Shown: positions 40,179-55,012, counted from the first letter of the stretch. The stretch: DNA of 64,000 nucleotides from Oncomelania hupensis (GCA_036898135.1 CM072523.1:40940764-41004763); one strand, 5' to 3'. Translations and numbers: made by a program. Notes: a model not told the origin generated them from the letters alone.

Positions 40179-41862
40179 GATAATATTTTTCTGGGTGTTT
40201 TTTGTGTATTTTGTTTCTGATTTCTCAACATCTTAACCCACGTAAGGAGTTTTCTCCGAAGGCCAGGATTTATCTACTGTCATCAAGCCGTTTGACCACA
40301 CCACAACCTTATCAAGGTCCCAAGTTTCTTGCCAAACAACAAAGAATGTCCGCATTTACAGAATACATGTAATTAAGTCACATAGATGAAGTGACGTTAA
40401 CAAACATATAGAAGAAGGTCCAAGAAAAGAGGTCTAAATAAATTGCAAGAAAGAAAGCCTGAATCGTGAATGGAATACAAGAAACAAGGTCCAAGTATAG
40501 AACAATACAAACAGGAAAGCAAGGATGAATCCTAAATGGGATAACATAAGAGAAAGGTCAAAATGAACTACACAAAACAAAGGCCTGTGTAGGATATTAA
40601 AAAGAAAGCCCGGAGAACATAAGACCAGAAAACAACGCAATAAAAAAAAAGATAAGCTGTCGTCGAGGAGTAGAAAAAAAAGGCACAAGATCTTGACAAT
40701 TTCATCTTGCAAATTTGTAAGAGTCTAAGGCGAACAGCTGAAGAGCTCATTTAACTTCAGATAACCGAGGTCCAGGAGTAAAAAGACTATAACACAGATC
40801 AGAGTGAACTTAACGAACCTTTAACAATTTTAAAAACAAAATGTGATTGATGTGTAGGAGTGAAAGTGAGACAGACCGAAGAGGAAGAACGTTTTAAATA
40901 ATGTGAAGAAGACGGACAGCTATAGCATCGGCGGATGTGCGAAGACTGCAGAAACGGCTAGCAGTTCATGGCTGGCGAAGCTTACTCCTTTCAACGGATA
41001 AGAGGGAGAAGAAAGGTCTCGTCAAGCCTTAGCTACGTTGGACGGTCAGCAGCTATGGCTTTACCATCTTCCCATTCTCGTGCCACCACCATTTTGCTTC
41101 ATCTACCCTATCCGTCATCTGACATGTGAATCCCCCCCCCCCCCCCCTCCTTGTATTCACGAATAAAAAGGTCACAGGTCATGGAGACCTCACACACCAC
41201 TCCACCCATACGGCATAGAGAAAACCCACTCCCCACTGAATAGGGAGTGAGCCACAAAAGACTCAGCCACGCTGTATGTACAAATCCACCCCTAGAATTA
41301 CTATATAGCGCTATGCTTCCCACTTCAAAAAGAAGTTCTATGATGCGCAGTACATAAAGATTTTTGTTCAACAGCGCTGTTTGCATGCTACTCGTTATTC
41401 TGTTGTCAGTTAAAAAGGCCCTATAGTTCTTTGAAGGTGATAGTCTCGTGTATTGTATTTGTAGCTGCCTTCCAATTCATTATCAACGGGTGTGTGCGAC
41501 TTCTTGTGTCAAGCTGCTTGTCGTCGACGGTCAGGAGTGAGAGAGAGAGAGAAAGAGAGAGAGAGATCATAATAAAATTTCAAGTGTTGGAAATTAGGAA
41601 ATTCGACGAAGTTTTTTCTTAATAATTGTACATTCTTTGTATTAAAAAATAGTCCATTAAAACCCAATATATAGGCTTAGATTATGTGTAAAATTGCTAG
41701 AACTTGATTTATTTCTCATAAAAATTTAAATATACTTAATGTCATAAACTAAGTATTAATTATGATATATATTTTGTACGTTTTTGTACCGAAACGAAAT
41801 TCAGTTCGTAGTATTATGAGATGAAAAGGTTGAAAAAGAAGGACAAGGGATTTCGTAACACT

Positions 41863-41897
41863 GGGGGGGGGGGGGGGGGGGGGGGGGTGGAGGGGGT

Positions 41898-41973
<76 letters not shown>

Positions 41974-41983
41974 GGGTGGGTAT

Positions 41984-42035
<52 letters not shown>
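41863..42035. repeat. 173-bp poly-G tract
   Basis: Almost uninterrupted G with a few T and A (near 41888, 41896, 41933, 41973-41982). The flanks AACACT on the left and GTTAGTGTA on the right are adjacent in copy 1, with only a GGGGGAG between them. A pure poly-G of this length is very unusual in animal DNA and may be a sequencing or assembly artefact. Confidence 0.9.
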
Positions 42036-42038
<3 letters not shown>

Positions 42039-42531
42039 GTGTACTGTTGAAACTAAGATTAACACTGATCACATACCTGTTAATTAATCTCGCTTTTGTG
42101 GTAGCAAATACTTCGCCAGTAGTGATCAGTCTGCACACGACGTTTGCGCTTTAATCTCTGTGTCAAGCTGCTCTGCGAATACCTTCGTATCTGCGTCTAT
42201 TCTGCCTGATCTGTAACTTCGTTGTTAAAACTAAATGTGAAGTATTAATTTGTACAATAACGATATAGCTATAGCTACACGTTATGATATACTATTAAAG
42301 TTAAAATGTAACTATACTAAAATGCAGGTACGCTTTTCGATTTCTTGTTTGACAGACGACCACTTTAAATAAATATGAGGTACAGTGAAAACGTAATTAG
42401 TAATTAATCAGAGTCTCCTCTCTGAAAATCCTTACCGGGAAGAAAGGGGACTATAAACTGATTTAAAAAAAAAAAAAACAAACAAACAAACCGTAATTAG
42501 TTTGGAAATAAACCGCTAAATATCATCTAAA

Positions 42532-42532
<1 letters not shown>

Positions 42533-42599
<67 letters not shown>
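42533..42599. repeat. (ATT)n microsatellite (copy 2)
   Basis: Counterpart of 24305-24398, shorter by roughly 27 bp. Confidence 0.96.
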
Positions 42600-42600
<1 letters not shown>

Positions 42601-44071
42601 ATATATACTTACTTGTACACTTCAGAGTTATTGTTTTGCAGACGGCCACCTTAAATACGACCGCAAGTGCAAATTAAACTATCTTGAGATAGAACGTCGT
42701 AACGTAACTGTGTAACTAAGATGCAAAGATCGTTTTTCTTTACTATATCAAACGAAGACTGTACTACTGATTATACATTTCTATTAATACTGTCACTGTA
42801 TAATTATACGCATACAAAGATGGAACGCCTGCCTATGGTATTTTAGTTATTGTCTCGTCATTGACACCTTTCTTTGGAGCATTCTCTTATTACAGGTCTT
42901 TGGTAAAGTGAATACGACAGAGCGACATTCATTCACACAGTTGATATCAAAGAACCGTTTACACCGAGCAGTACCTAAATCTAATGGCTAAAACGAATGA
43001 AATTCATAGTAATAACATGAAGTATTCAATAAGTATTCAACGAAGTATATTTAATTTAAATATGGAAATACTTTAACGATGGTTTTAGTTTCTGGGAATT
43101 CCATGTATAGAAATATACCTTGAAAATACATAGTTAACCCTTGTTCCTTTTTTTAAGGCGAGTATTTTTTTTCACGTGTTTTACATTTATTTTTGTCTTC
43201 CTGTATAATGTTTGCTTTCGATTTTCTTTCTTTACTCAAAGGAACTGCTGAACAAAAGTGTATTCATCTATTAGCATAAACATAGATCTGTGACTTTTAA
43301 GGTTGCTTCAGAAAAATGCATTAGTCACATAATAAACTATTTGGTTTAAACAAATGGTTTATTCACATAAAACATATAATCAGATAGTGACAAACAAACA
43401 ATGCTTTACACCTCCAGAATAAAGCCAGCATTATATAAGCCCACCCTGTATAAATAAAATTCAACATAAAAATAAATAATAACAGGCAACACGTAGTTAC
43501 CATAAATGAGGGAAGAATAAAAACTAGATATTATATACAATTTAAATATGATTCTGTCAAAAACGTGAAAAATTTTCAAGCGATTTATACAAACAGCATT
43601 ATTAATCTTACAACATCACACCTAACTGTTTAAAATGATAAAACTCAAAATTGGATGAGTCTTAACACAATTTATCCTAAAGAAGCTCACTTTGCTAAGC
43701 AAACGTTTACAATCAAAATGTCATTTCCCGGTACGGAAGCGTTTAACAAACTAGGCAGGTTTCAAGTCTCAGAGGAACCGGAAGGCCTAAGAATCCCCCT
43801 CCCTCCTTCCTCCTCTCTACCTCTCTCCCCCCCTCCACCCCCCAAGGCAGTTTACACATCTTGTGAAGGCGGTATTGAGTTATAACACTCCATCGGTCCT
43901 TTGTGTTCGACGGAACTAACGCCTTCTATTAGTTTTAGTTTCGTGAACAAAATTTCATAGGGCTCGAGCCTTGTGTGTACATGTGCGTAAGGCACTATTT
44001 TTGATTCCAATACTGACTTTAGCGAGCTTTTGTTTCTTTGTGTGTTTTTTTTTAATATCTAGCATGCTGTT

Positions 44072-44145
44072 AATCTATTTCCAGCGCCTTGAGGAACTTT
44101 TTGAGCTTATCAATATGTTGCTATGTAATATAATAATTTCTATTT
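44072..44145 (+). mobile_element. SINE-like 3' tail relic (copy 2)
   Basis: Counterpart of 25862-25935, with CAGCGCCTTGAGGAACT at 44082. Confidence 0.5.
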
Positions 44146-45130
44146 TTCTGTCAATGACAAGTTACAATCATTCCTTGTCGTGATTAAAAGAGTCCGCTGG
44201 ACCTAAAGCAATAATCATTTAATGTAATGTCGTGATAGAAAAAATAACCGGTACATTTATGTGATGAAGCGATTTTATACGGAGGGTTGTAGAATGGTAA
44301 ATAAAAGTTGGCCTCTGGAGAAAAATTTCTGAAAATAGGCAAACGTGCTGGAAAGTGATAGATTTGAAGCTAGCGCTAATCTTCTTGTGTATTTCAAAAT
44401 TTTGATAAATATACTACGAAAGCTCGTAGTTTGTAAGAAATGAGATCACGAGGTTGTCACCACCATCACCGCAGACCAAGAAGGGAGAGCATCACTAGCA
44501 CTGCTAGCCAGAATATCGAAGATTGGCAATACCACCCTGGACACTCATCATTGAGAAATAACAATGCCTTGTATGGTATGTTAGCTGATGAAGAGTCCAA
44601 GACGCTCCGCATTGCTCCTTGAGGGCAGGAGAAGAGCACTGGATGGTTTGTCCCAGACCTCCAACTGTCACCAACACACTGTGAGTCGCACGTGCAAGGA
44701 ATGGTTGCAATGCTGGTAGAGATTGAGTAGAGAGATAGGGATCATTATGTTTCGTTTAACAGCATTGAGTAATTGTCTTTGGCTATAGGCGAGGTCCCTG
44801 TTTTGATTTCACTCTGTGAAAAGATGACCGCGGAATCTTCAGAAAGGAATACGGAAGTATTGTATGATAACTGAAGCGCTTACAAGAATATTGTACGACG
44901 TCATTGTTGTTGCTGCTGCTATTCGAGAAGGGTATAATGACGTAAATAATGTACACTAAAATATTTATCGTTCAGAAGAAGAACATTGAAGTGTAACGTC
45001 CACACCCACTATCAACTGTACGGCTGACGGTTATCGTTGATTATTTTATTTTATATAACACTTTTGTATTACATTCTTCATTCACTCTGTTAGTTTGGTG
45101 ATCAACATTTGCTTGCGTGCGCATCACTGT

Positions 45131-45178
45131 TTTCTCCTTACACACACAAAAACAAACAACACAAAAGGTAACCTACTT
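45131..45178. other. Insertion present only in copy 2
   Basis: Copy 1 reads CACTGTTC then TGATCCACTCC near 26930. Copy 2 has about 47 additional bases, CA-rich in the middle, at the same point. No target-site duplication is obvious. Confidence 0.85.
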
Positions 45179-45323
45179 TGATCCACTCCTTAACGCACAT
45201 TTTGAAAAAAATATTAATGAGACAGGAGGGATTTCTGTACCCGCCTTTATGATTTTTAATAAAATGATTTATTTACTTTATGTCTGAATGTAGGCTATTT
45301 ACTGACTGACAGACTCCTTTAGT

Positions 45324-45324
<1 letters not shown>

Positions 45325-45390
<66 letters not shown>

Positions 45391-45391
45391 T
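45325..45391. repeat. (TTTA)n microsatellite (copy 2)
   Basis: About 17 TTTA units, twice as long as in copy 1 (27066-27099). Confidence 0.96.
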
Positions 45392-47589
45392 CCTCCTATT
45401 CCGCCTGTCTGCATTTTTCACAAGGACCATCTTCTCATCTTTGCAAAACTTATCTTTTCGCTTCTTTTCCAAGGCTCCAGCATCCTTTACCGAGTCGCTC
45501 CTTCTCCCTCATATCAAATTGACAAGGAAATGGCACAACCAGACCGCTGGTTACATGTTTTAGCTGCTGTACGATACAGTATCACACTTCTTCGGCAGAA
45601 TAAAAGGTCCATGTGTGCAGGATGGGAGCTTGGTGCCGAGTGCTTATCTCCGCAAAACGCCGCGCCGCGGAGGAAGAAGTGTGTCTGGGGCTGTAGAAAA
45701 CGATTTCCTGGAGTTTATTAATTACTAGCCTCGAAGGCAATGTCTTTAATACTCCGTAGGACGTCGCACAACTTAATCGCCGTGGAAATGGGGGTTTGAA
45801 GACGTGGAGAAGAAAACACATCATCGGCGCGGCCGATGCTGCGTTTATCACTTCGTTTTGCTGTTTTAAGGGTGTAAATGTTGTTGGAGATATGTGGCTA
45901 GGGCGATGAAAATGTGTATACTTCTAGTAGTTTGAAAGAGAGAAAGCGTAGGTAAAGATGAATGTGTTCTCTGCTAACCTTTTCCAGGATGCGGGAAAGG
46001 GCCCTGCTAAGGTCCGCCCTGTTCACAGGGCAAGCTTCATGAATGATACAGGAGGGATTGAATAAGGAAGTAGCCTACATTTTGGTACCTGGGAGCAGAT
46101 TGAGGAAGGCTGAGTAACGCTGTTTTTTATGTGGTGCAGATATAATGTACGGGGTGTGGGGCTAGGGTATGGTATGTTATGTTACGGTATGGCGGCCGGC
46201 CGATCGACTAGAGAAATATTGTATTCCCTTGGAGATGTTTGTTAGCCACTATATAATTATATGCGCGTGCCCGCTAGGCTACGCGTTTTAAGCGGTGTCA
46301 AATTCTGCTAAAGGTTTTCAGGTGTGCAAAAACGTCTTTAAGACAGCGACATCGGAATAATTGTATCCATGCACACACATCGTTCCTCTTTACAAGTTTA
46401 ACTGGTGTAGCTTATCGCGATCGGTTATTTCGCATAGTTGTTTTTGCATGTAATGGGTGTATAAATGGGCACTGTTGATTGAGGAACCCCAGCGCACCAG
46501 TGTGTTAGCACAAATTATGGACATTTTTAAACATCTGTGGAACCCTTTTGAGGGTTAGTTCTGAAGGGCGTTGTTGTTTGATAAGTGCGTATGTGGGGAT
46601 GGAGGTTGAAAGAGGGAAATGGAGAAGAGGAGTGACAGACAGACAGACAGACAGAGCGACGAAGACAGAGAGGAGGATGGATCGAGTTTGAGATCGCATG
46701 GCGTGCTCTTTTTCATGTCGATGGCGCCAGCTAAAAATTATCAGTTGAAGCCGAGAACTGAAGAGCGGTTACATTTGCCTGCCGGTTTCAAGTCAACGTT
46801 TTGTTTTGATTTTCAGTGAAATGTGCTTGTTTGTGTTCGGGTATACGTAGTGTAGAGTGGGAGGGGGGAGGGGGGTGCGTGGGTACGTGGGTACGTACAT
46901 GTGCATGTATATTTGTTATTCTTTTGATGGAAGCATAGCAGAATTATTTGTGAACTGGATTGTTGAACAGGTTGAGATAGAGAAGTTGTGTTTTCATACA
47001 TTTTTATACGTTTTTGTTTTCCTCCTCCATGCACTTCACAGTGCCACATGCTCCACCGACGTCAAGCGGGAAAGAGGAGGGAGAGGGGGGCTCACCTCCC
47101 CCACCCACCTACACACATCCCACACACATATTATACCTTATCTCCACCTCATTCTCTCACCCTTCTTTCCTCCACCCCCGACACCACACACAGCCACAAC
47201 GAATCCGGAAAATAGATGCGTGAGGGTTGGCAGTATGGCTGTTTCCGAACCTCTCAATGTCTTTCTGTCATGTGATGCTGAGAACTATTTTCTCCCTAGA
47301 GTGTTTCCATTCATCAGATCGGGTTGTAGAGCAGCAACACCACCATCCAGCATGTCCACCGCGCTTTTTTTGTGTAAGCGCAAGAACCAAACCAACAAGC
47401 GGGAAATGAAGTATGTTGGAAGTCTGGAATAGGGTCCACTTTAGAAAAGCAACCCAATACAGATGACTTCACTAGAAATACTGCGCTACATAAATTCCCC
47501 GTTATTAACCCATCCAGGTTATCTAATGTTTTAGTCTGCATGTCGTTAATACAAAACAGAGTGAAACAGGGGTCGTCAAAGCAATGTGC

Positions 47590-47604
47590 AGAGAGAGAAG
47601 GAGA

Positions 47605-47677
<73 letters not shown>
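47590..47677. repeat. (GA)n microsatellite (copy 2)
   Basis: Counterpart of 29266-29345 with a different interruption pattern. Confidence 0.94.
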
Positions 47678-47680
<3 letters not shown>

Positions 47681-50600
47681 GCCACCCAGCGAAGCTGAGA
47701 CTCGCTGATGACCTCTCACTAGGCGGAGAGGTGAACGTAAGCCTAGTCTCAGCTACGCAGTGTGCAGAGAAGGCAGAGTGTTATTGTGTATGTATACAGA
47801 TGCAACCCAATTCAGTCTAGACTCTCTAACATTCAATGGGTTATCCCCGAGGCAGCAGGAGTGATGCTGAGAATGAAAGGGTGAAGAAGGTTGAAGGTTA
47901 TTGATTCCATTCTCCGATCGCTGCGGTAGCCACTTTACTTTTTCCTGGAATGCAGGAGATGAGAACAGTAGCTGGGTGGAGAGAGAGAAGTAAAAAAGGG
48001 TGGGATTGGGGGAAGGAAAGGAAGAAAATGGGAGAGAAGAAGAGGGAGGGAGGGAGATTGTGTGTGGGGGAGAGAAGTGTCAGAGAGAGAGAGAGAGAGT
48101 GTGTGTGTGTGTGTGTGCCTGTGTGTATGAGAGAGAGAGAGAGGGACAGACAGATATACAGGGACAAATGGTTAAGGCAAACCATGCAAGCAGCTGGAAA
48201 AAAGGACACTTACATTTTTATTCCCAACCTCCATCATAAAATCTATCGCTGTGATTCATAAAACTTGTAAGGGCTGAACGACCATGGCTTGCGATCTGCT
48301 TATTTCTACTTCTTCTTCTTTTTCACTACATCCCCACCCCCTGCCCTCCTCTCTTCCTCCTCCTCCATCATTATCATCATCATCATTAAAAAAAGGAGCA
48401 ATACTTTTGAGTCCTCGTGGTTTTTCGCTTTGACCGATGGACGCGCAGAGTCAGTAGTAACCCGACTCTACATAACATTGATGCTCTCATCATTTACACT
48501 ATGAATTATCCAGCCAAGTTCCAATATTAAAAGGTCACACTGCGTATTGGTTTTCATCGCATCACGTCGCTTGCTGTTATCTGCGAAAGGCCTGTGATTG
48601 TGTGACACTTGTTTTCTGCCTTCAAACTAAGCCAAGCAAAGAAGAATAGGAGGAAAAGGAGAGGAAGAAGAAGACGAAGACAAAGAAGACGACAACAACA
48701 ACAAAAACCACAAAACAAAGCAGAAGAAATCGAGAAACAAACGAAAAGGACGACAAAGATGATGGATGAGATGATGATAATAATGAAGAAATGCAAATTG
48801 ATAGAGAGAAAGAAATATATTATTATGTTATTAAACTTTTTTTCCTTTTTTTTTGGAGGAGAGGAGGTGGAAATGGCGGTGGCAGCTTTCTTTATAATAA
48901 ATACCTAGCTATAACATGTATACTGCCATGAACATAAAACACTATAAAACAACTGAAACATTGTGGCGTTCATTCAACTGTTTACATGTAGCTTTATCAC
49001 TTTGCAATGATGATTTGTTATTTTTTTGTGTGTGCGAAGTGCGAATTTCTTTGTGCGAAGATAATGCGTTTGGAGATTTATAAAAATAAAAAGGACGACT
49101 AAAAAAAGCCACGATATATTTTGACAGACAGACAAAATAAGACGATACACTCACAGACAGAAGAATAGCAGCAAACATTATTTCGACTCTCTGAAGGATT
49201 AGGACGAACAGCTGAGCATTCTTAAGGATCAGATTAGCAGCTCTTATGTTCAGGTGTACTGTTCAGACCTCACGACACATGTCAATCAAACTCGCGCCGA
49301 AATCAACACTTGATCACTTGCGTCAGATCATGAGTGGCCTCCCTTGATGGATGAGTGCTTCCCCTTGATAACAGGAAATGCAGCCACCCACATAAACTGA
49401 GTAGGAGTGGGAAAGGGGTGGGGGAAGGGCGAGAGAAGCGAAAAAACAACTTCTTTGGGAAAATACAAAAGCATGAAGTCATGATAAGTTATGTAGAGAC
49501 TATTTGTGCACCCATATAACAGTATCCCAGCGTTTAAGACATGGGGTGTATCTGGGAACTGCCTTCAGTGGACAACATTGTGACTTAAAAAGTTATGTAT
49601 GCTAGCGCCAGTTATAGTCATACGATGAGTTAGGTGGACAGATTTTTGTTAGCTACGCTCTTTATCATGACTTTGGGGTTACGGACATGTATGTTATTTA
49701 CGAATTTCGAAACTGTGTAATTTTACGCTGCACACGGAATACAGTACATCAGTATATTCCTAGCACTCCTGCATTTGCAAGCATTTGTGATTCTGTGCAA
49801 AGAAATTGAGGCGGTGCCCTGTCTTCATATTTAAAGGTACCAAAACCAGAAAGATGTAGAGTTAAATGAAGAACGTATAGACTAGAGGTGACTGTGAGTT
49901 TTACCACTTCAAAGGCATGCAGTGTGATTGGAAGGAAGGAGGAAAGAACCGAGCCGAGGAGAGAGGGAGAGAAATCAAAATGACGTTGGAGTGATGGGGA
50001 CGGCGATGAAGTGCGGAAGGAGAGGAGGTGGGGGGTGGGTGGGGCGGGGGAAGCGGTGATAAGTGTTTTTATTTGGGCGACAAAGTGGAGGGTTGGAATA
50101 GGGTTGGTGGGAAAGTGATCTTTTTATAGGGAGGAGAAGGGGAGGAGTGGGGGGATTTGGGGGCCGATTACCGTTAAGTGTTTTCAGTTGAGCAACAAGC
50201 CCGTCTGCTTGCAGATCTGTGTGATTGTCCACGCAAAAACACACGTTTGACACCTAAAAGCTGCAGCATAAACGCTCGGCGGTTTGTTCTCATAACAAAG
50301 CGGGAAAACTCTGGGAGACAGACGAAAACAGTTTGTTGAAACGTATATACACAAAAGAAACAAAGAAGGCGACAGTTTTTGCTGTCGACGAGTCTCTCAA
50401 ATCTGTTTTTTCTATCGCGGGGGAAAATGTTTACGTCGATCGCTCTCTGCCGGTTTGCGTAGGAACCCCTGCGTAATTAATATACAGCGCCGTCGTTTTT
50501 GTCAACCTTTTGGTTCACCTTTAAACAAAGCTAAATGGTTTCCTAAATGTCTTTGGGAAGACGTGTGAATACTTATACATTTTGCACAACAGACAATGAA

Positions 50601-51157
50601 CTGGGTCACAGAGATGCGGGATTTTTTTTTATAATGGTGGGTTGGTTTGGGGAAAAGGGTGTGGTCGTAACGGTGAGAGACAGAGACAGAGGAACGCTTT
50701 AAATTTTTAAAGTTCACTAACAGGCACTGACAAAAACGGCAGCCACAGCTACAACAAAATTAATCAAAACATCACTTTTGGTTTTAAAAAAAAAGTAAAC
50801 TCGTGGTTTTTAATTTACTGGCGTTGAGAGCAGGAATATAAACTAAAGGTGAATCTGTTTAGCTGGTTGATTTTATTGAATACATATTTATTTGTTGGGT
50901 TGGTTGATGAACTGATGTGCGGATAGACCGGATGTCTTATTTAATATACCCTTAGCGGCCGTGCCTCTAAACTGATATACTCAAACAGTACTGTGTAAAA
51001 TACATCGCATCATTGAATAGAACTATAATGGAAAAACAGCTCATCGTGGGAAGGCATGAGGAATCCATGAGTACGACGGAACATAACACAACAATAAAGA
51101 CAGCTCGTCATAGTGGAGATAGTGGATCTTGTTAAAAAAACAATGCAGTGTACATAA

Positions 51158-51332
51158 ATACAGGACGCGCGCATGTTGAATTTAAAATACTACAGAACGC
51201 ATGCATGTTGAATTTAAAATACTACAGGACACATGCATGTTGAATTTAAAATACTACCGGACGCATGCATGTTGAATTTAAAATACTACAGGAAGCATGC
51301 ATGTTGAATTAAAAATATTACAGGACGCATCC
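51158..51332 (+). repeat. 32-bp minisatellite (copy 2)
   Basis: Same five units as 32823-32998. Confidence 0.95.
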
Positions 51333-52073
51333 GCTGGGAGCAAAGGAAGCATCAAAAGGGGAAGAAAAAGCAGCTCAACACAAAAAGCCATGAACAGTCT
51401 TTAAGCAGCAACTAAATAGAAGCCAACAATTAATGACAAACAACACACTTCCCTACAAACGAAACGATATTGTTCTACACCATACAATGCTGACAAAAAC
51501 GGTAGTAAAAAATTAAACTAAAACTTTGAGCACAATAACAGTGTGGCGCCCAAACTAATATCCCAAAAAGACGGACTGTAATCACTGTATTATGTATAGA
51601 TTTAATCTATGTGAAATGAGCCAACAACACCACCACTAACTGCATGACAGTTCACCAAACATTCAACACTAAATAGTCATTCAACACCATATCATCCATT
51701 TCAGCACACACAAACACGCACACACACAACGCGCGCACGCACGCACAAACACACACACTGCTAAGAGCAAACTGTCATTGAGAGTTAGCGAGGTACAATA
51801 GGAATGCAGAAGCAGAAGAGTGACAAAGACAAAGATCGATAAGGAATCTGCTGGGAAGGCGGGGCGTATTGAATCAGAGTCCTTCCCCCCATGCTGTGCA
51901 AAGACTCGGCGAATAGCGCACGAGAACAATGGAGTCTGGAATCTCTGTCGGCTCTGTGCTGTTTCCTCTTTCAGTCTGTCTCCGGTACCACCAGACTGCG
52001 CCCTGTCGTGCCGTAGCACCAGCCAGTATTGTGCTTGGTGTGATTTCATAATATACGTAACTTCAGCTTTATG

Positions 52074-52222
<149 letters not shown>

Positions 52223-53422
52223 AGAGCCAATAAAATGTTACCCACTTTTTAATTGTAAATAAGTTCCTTTAAAATGAGAACGTTTTCGAAAATTTTATTT
52301 TAAAAAAAAGTCAAAATTATCATTTGATACCAAACATAATCAATTTTTATATTCTTCTAAAGTCTAAGGGAAAAAATCTGAATTATTTCATAATTATAAT
52401 TAGTATGGGATATCTTATTACTATTGTTATTACAGGCTTTTCAAACAATACATCTTACTCTTTGTTTAACAGATTTCTTTGTTTGGGAAGAATGTCGCAG
52501 TGTCTTCGCGATAACTTCCATGAACTCTAATACTATATTACTAGATTACTTACAGCATTGATGTCTTCTTCTATTTCAAAGAGCTTCGGAATCGGTCCGC
52601 TTTCTTTCTTTCTTTGTCTGTTTCTTTCAGTCCAATAATTGTTCATAACTTGTATAACCCCTAATACAACCTACCTATCCCATACCATTATTCTATGTTG
52701 AATGTATATGATGCGTACATTAGTTCAAAGACGGTCCCAGAGCGGAACAGTTTAATGTCGGTCCGATTGTGTATGAGTTATCGTCAATTAGTTTTTGACT
52801 AATACATCGATGCTGGCTTGTCTGTACAAGAATAAATTCCTTGGGGTATCCCCGCTGTTCGTTCCATGTTCCTTCCTTCACAACTACCAAACGCTTCTAG
52901 CTATGCAGACGCAGATACAGACGATCTAGGAAGCACACATACATACATGCTCAGACACGTATCAGAGATGCACACACACACACACCCACACACACCGAGT
53001 TCAGAACTCTGTTGAAAGACTGTATGATTCACTGGACAAAGCGTAGGTCCGCTCCAACCAGGCATATCGCTGAGCTGTTGATAATCCCTGGAGCATGGCG
53101 GGGGCTTTATCTACTAGGGAGAAATTAAGGGATAAATGATCGCAGATTAAATAGTCGCGCCTCGTTAAATGCCTTGCTCTGTAGATCATACACTAGGCGT
53201 CGCCCTACGGTGCACATGATTTTGTAAGTAGCTTTGTAGGCATGTGGGCATACAATTGCTTGTAAGTAAGCACTGCTAGATATGGCCCTACAACATAACT
53301 GATTGTGTATACTGCCGGGCATTACTGCCAAGTGATAACAAACCAACCCAAATTTGGTACAGAATACAGAATAATGCGATAGTTTTGAGAAAATCGCCTG
53401 TACTTCCGTGTTTTGCTGATTA

Positions 53423-53544
53423 ACGTGTCTGGGCGTCTCGGGCGGCTTGAGTTAGATCCTGTATCGGCCAGCGCCTAGAGTCTGGTCAAGTACGGCGAGA
53501 TAAGTGCGCTATGAAAATCCTCAATAATAAAAAAAATAATAATA
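53423..53544 (+). mobile_element. SINE-like element (copy 2)
   Basis: Counterpart of 35085-35205, apparently without change. Confidence 0.6.
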
Positions 53545-54263
53545 GGCCAACAACACCTGACATCAAAAATACATACAGACAATCCCTCTTGCTCTCAAAC
53601 AACAGTGGTCTTCCTATGCAGTGCATGGAACCATAAAGACTGCTCACCTTACCTTCAAAGTGTAAGGCAGTTTGAATACTGTTAACGTTGACGGCAAATG
53701 TTCATTGTGAACACTGAGTGAGTAGTTCCTGTTCTACGTGATCACCCAGTGTTTGGAAGCGCCCTCTCTTTCTACATCTTCTCATGTTCTCAGTTAACGA
53801 TATAAAATTATCTTCTTTTCTTTTCTTTTTTTTGACGGACGTGCTTTGTTTTATCTTCTTCACACGGAAGCACAGCTCTGTGTGTACGAGACCTATTATG
53901 TTTTAAAGTTGGTTCATGTACGTATGATGATGTCCACCGGCAAGATATGAGGAATGAGGAATCAAAGACAGATTCAACACGCTAAAGACCTGCGGTGATG
54001 CGGTTTAGACAGCTAAGAGAGGACGAACGATTGCATCTGCACCTTCCAACCCAAATCCCATACCCCCTTACGCACACCCCAACCCTCTCGCCAAACCTTC
54101 CCCCCCCCCCCCAATTACTGCTCTCATTCCAACTCTTGTGTCCACTCATAAACATGAGAACATAATATGTATACCTCTCTCCTGGGGCTGTTTTCTTTTG
54201 CTCACCTCTAACACCCCCTCGGCCTAATGTGTAAACGTGTGGATTTTGTTGTTGCTGTTCTTC

Positions 54264-54284
54264 ATCTTCTTCATCTTCATCATT

Positions 54285-54332
<48 letters not shown>

Positions 54333-54336
54333 TTCT

Positions 54337-54368
<32 letters not shown>
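54264..54368. repeat. (CAT)n(CTT)n microsatellite (copy 2)
   Basis: Counterpart of 35926-36024 with small length changes. Confidence 0.95.
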
Positions 54369-54556
54369 GACTTCCTTGTCTGCAGGACAAAATGCCTAAA
54401 TTCACCACTACTATAGTTTTTTAGACCTTTTGTTGCACCATTCAATTGAACGAAGAGTCCCAAGAAATGATCTCACCCTTTAGAGCCACAGCTCATGTCG
54501 TTTGCCTTAGTCCACATCCAATCCAGCGGCTCCTTGTGCAGCGCGCAACTCCTTAC

Positions 54557-54714
54557 CGTAAGGACGTATTCACAAGACGGAAGCTGAATTTTATCAGCAC
54601 AGTGGGGTTCCCAGTGGATATTCATGGTACTGGAGGTTCTGATTCGTTGACCCCAGCTGGATGTCTTTCCCTGTAGGTCGATGTGTGTGATGAACTGCTC
54701 CTTGGCATTGACAG
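54557..54714 (-). other. Candidate 158-nt minus-strand exon (copy 2)
   Basis: Identical to the segment at 36216-36373, with the same CACACAG acceptor and GTAAGG donor on the minus strand. The identity says little about selection, because the whole block is almost identical. Confidence 0.25.
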
Positions 54715-54905
54715 CTGTGTGTGTGTGTGCATGTTGCACAACCATTCTACACGCTGCTCTAATCTTGGATAAGGATGATGCATGCGTCTAGATCAATATT
54801 TACTGTCGAGGCCTTGTCTTTTAAATATAATACAGTGCCTGTGCAAGCATGATAACGTTCGCTGTAGATGGCTCTTTGATGAAAAGTTCATCTTGGCATT
54901 GACAC

Positions 54906-55012
54906 ATCTCTCTCTCTCTCTCTCTCTCACTCTCTCACTCACTCACTCACTCACTCACTCACTCACTCACTCACTCTCTCTCTCTCTATCTATCTCTCTC
55001 TATCTCTCTCTC
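54906..55012. repeat. (CT)n(CACT)n compound microsatellite (copy 2)
   Basis: Counterpart of 36568-36671. Confidence 0.95.
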
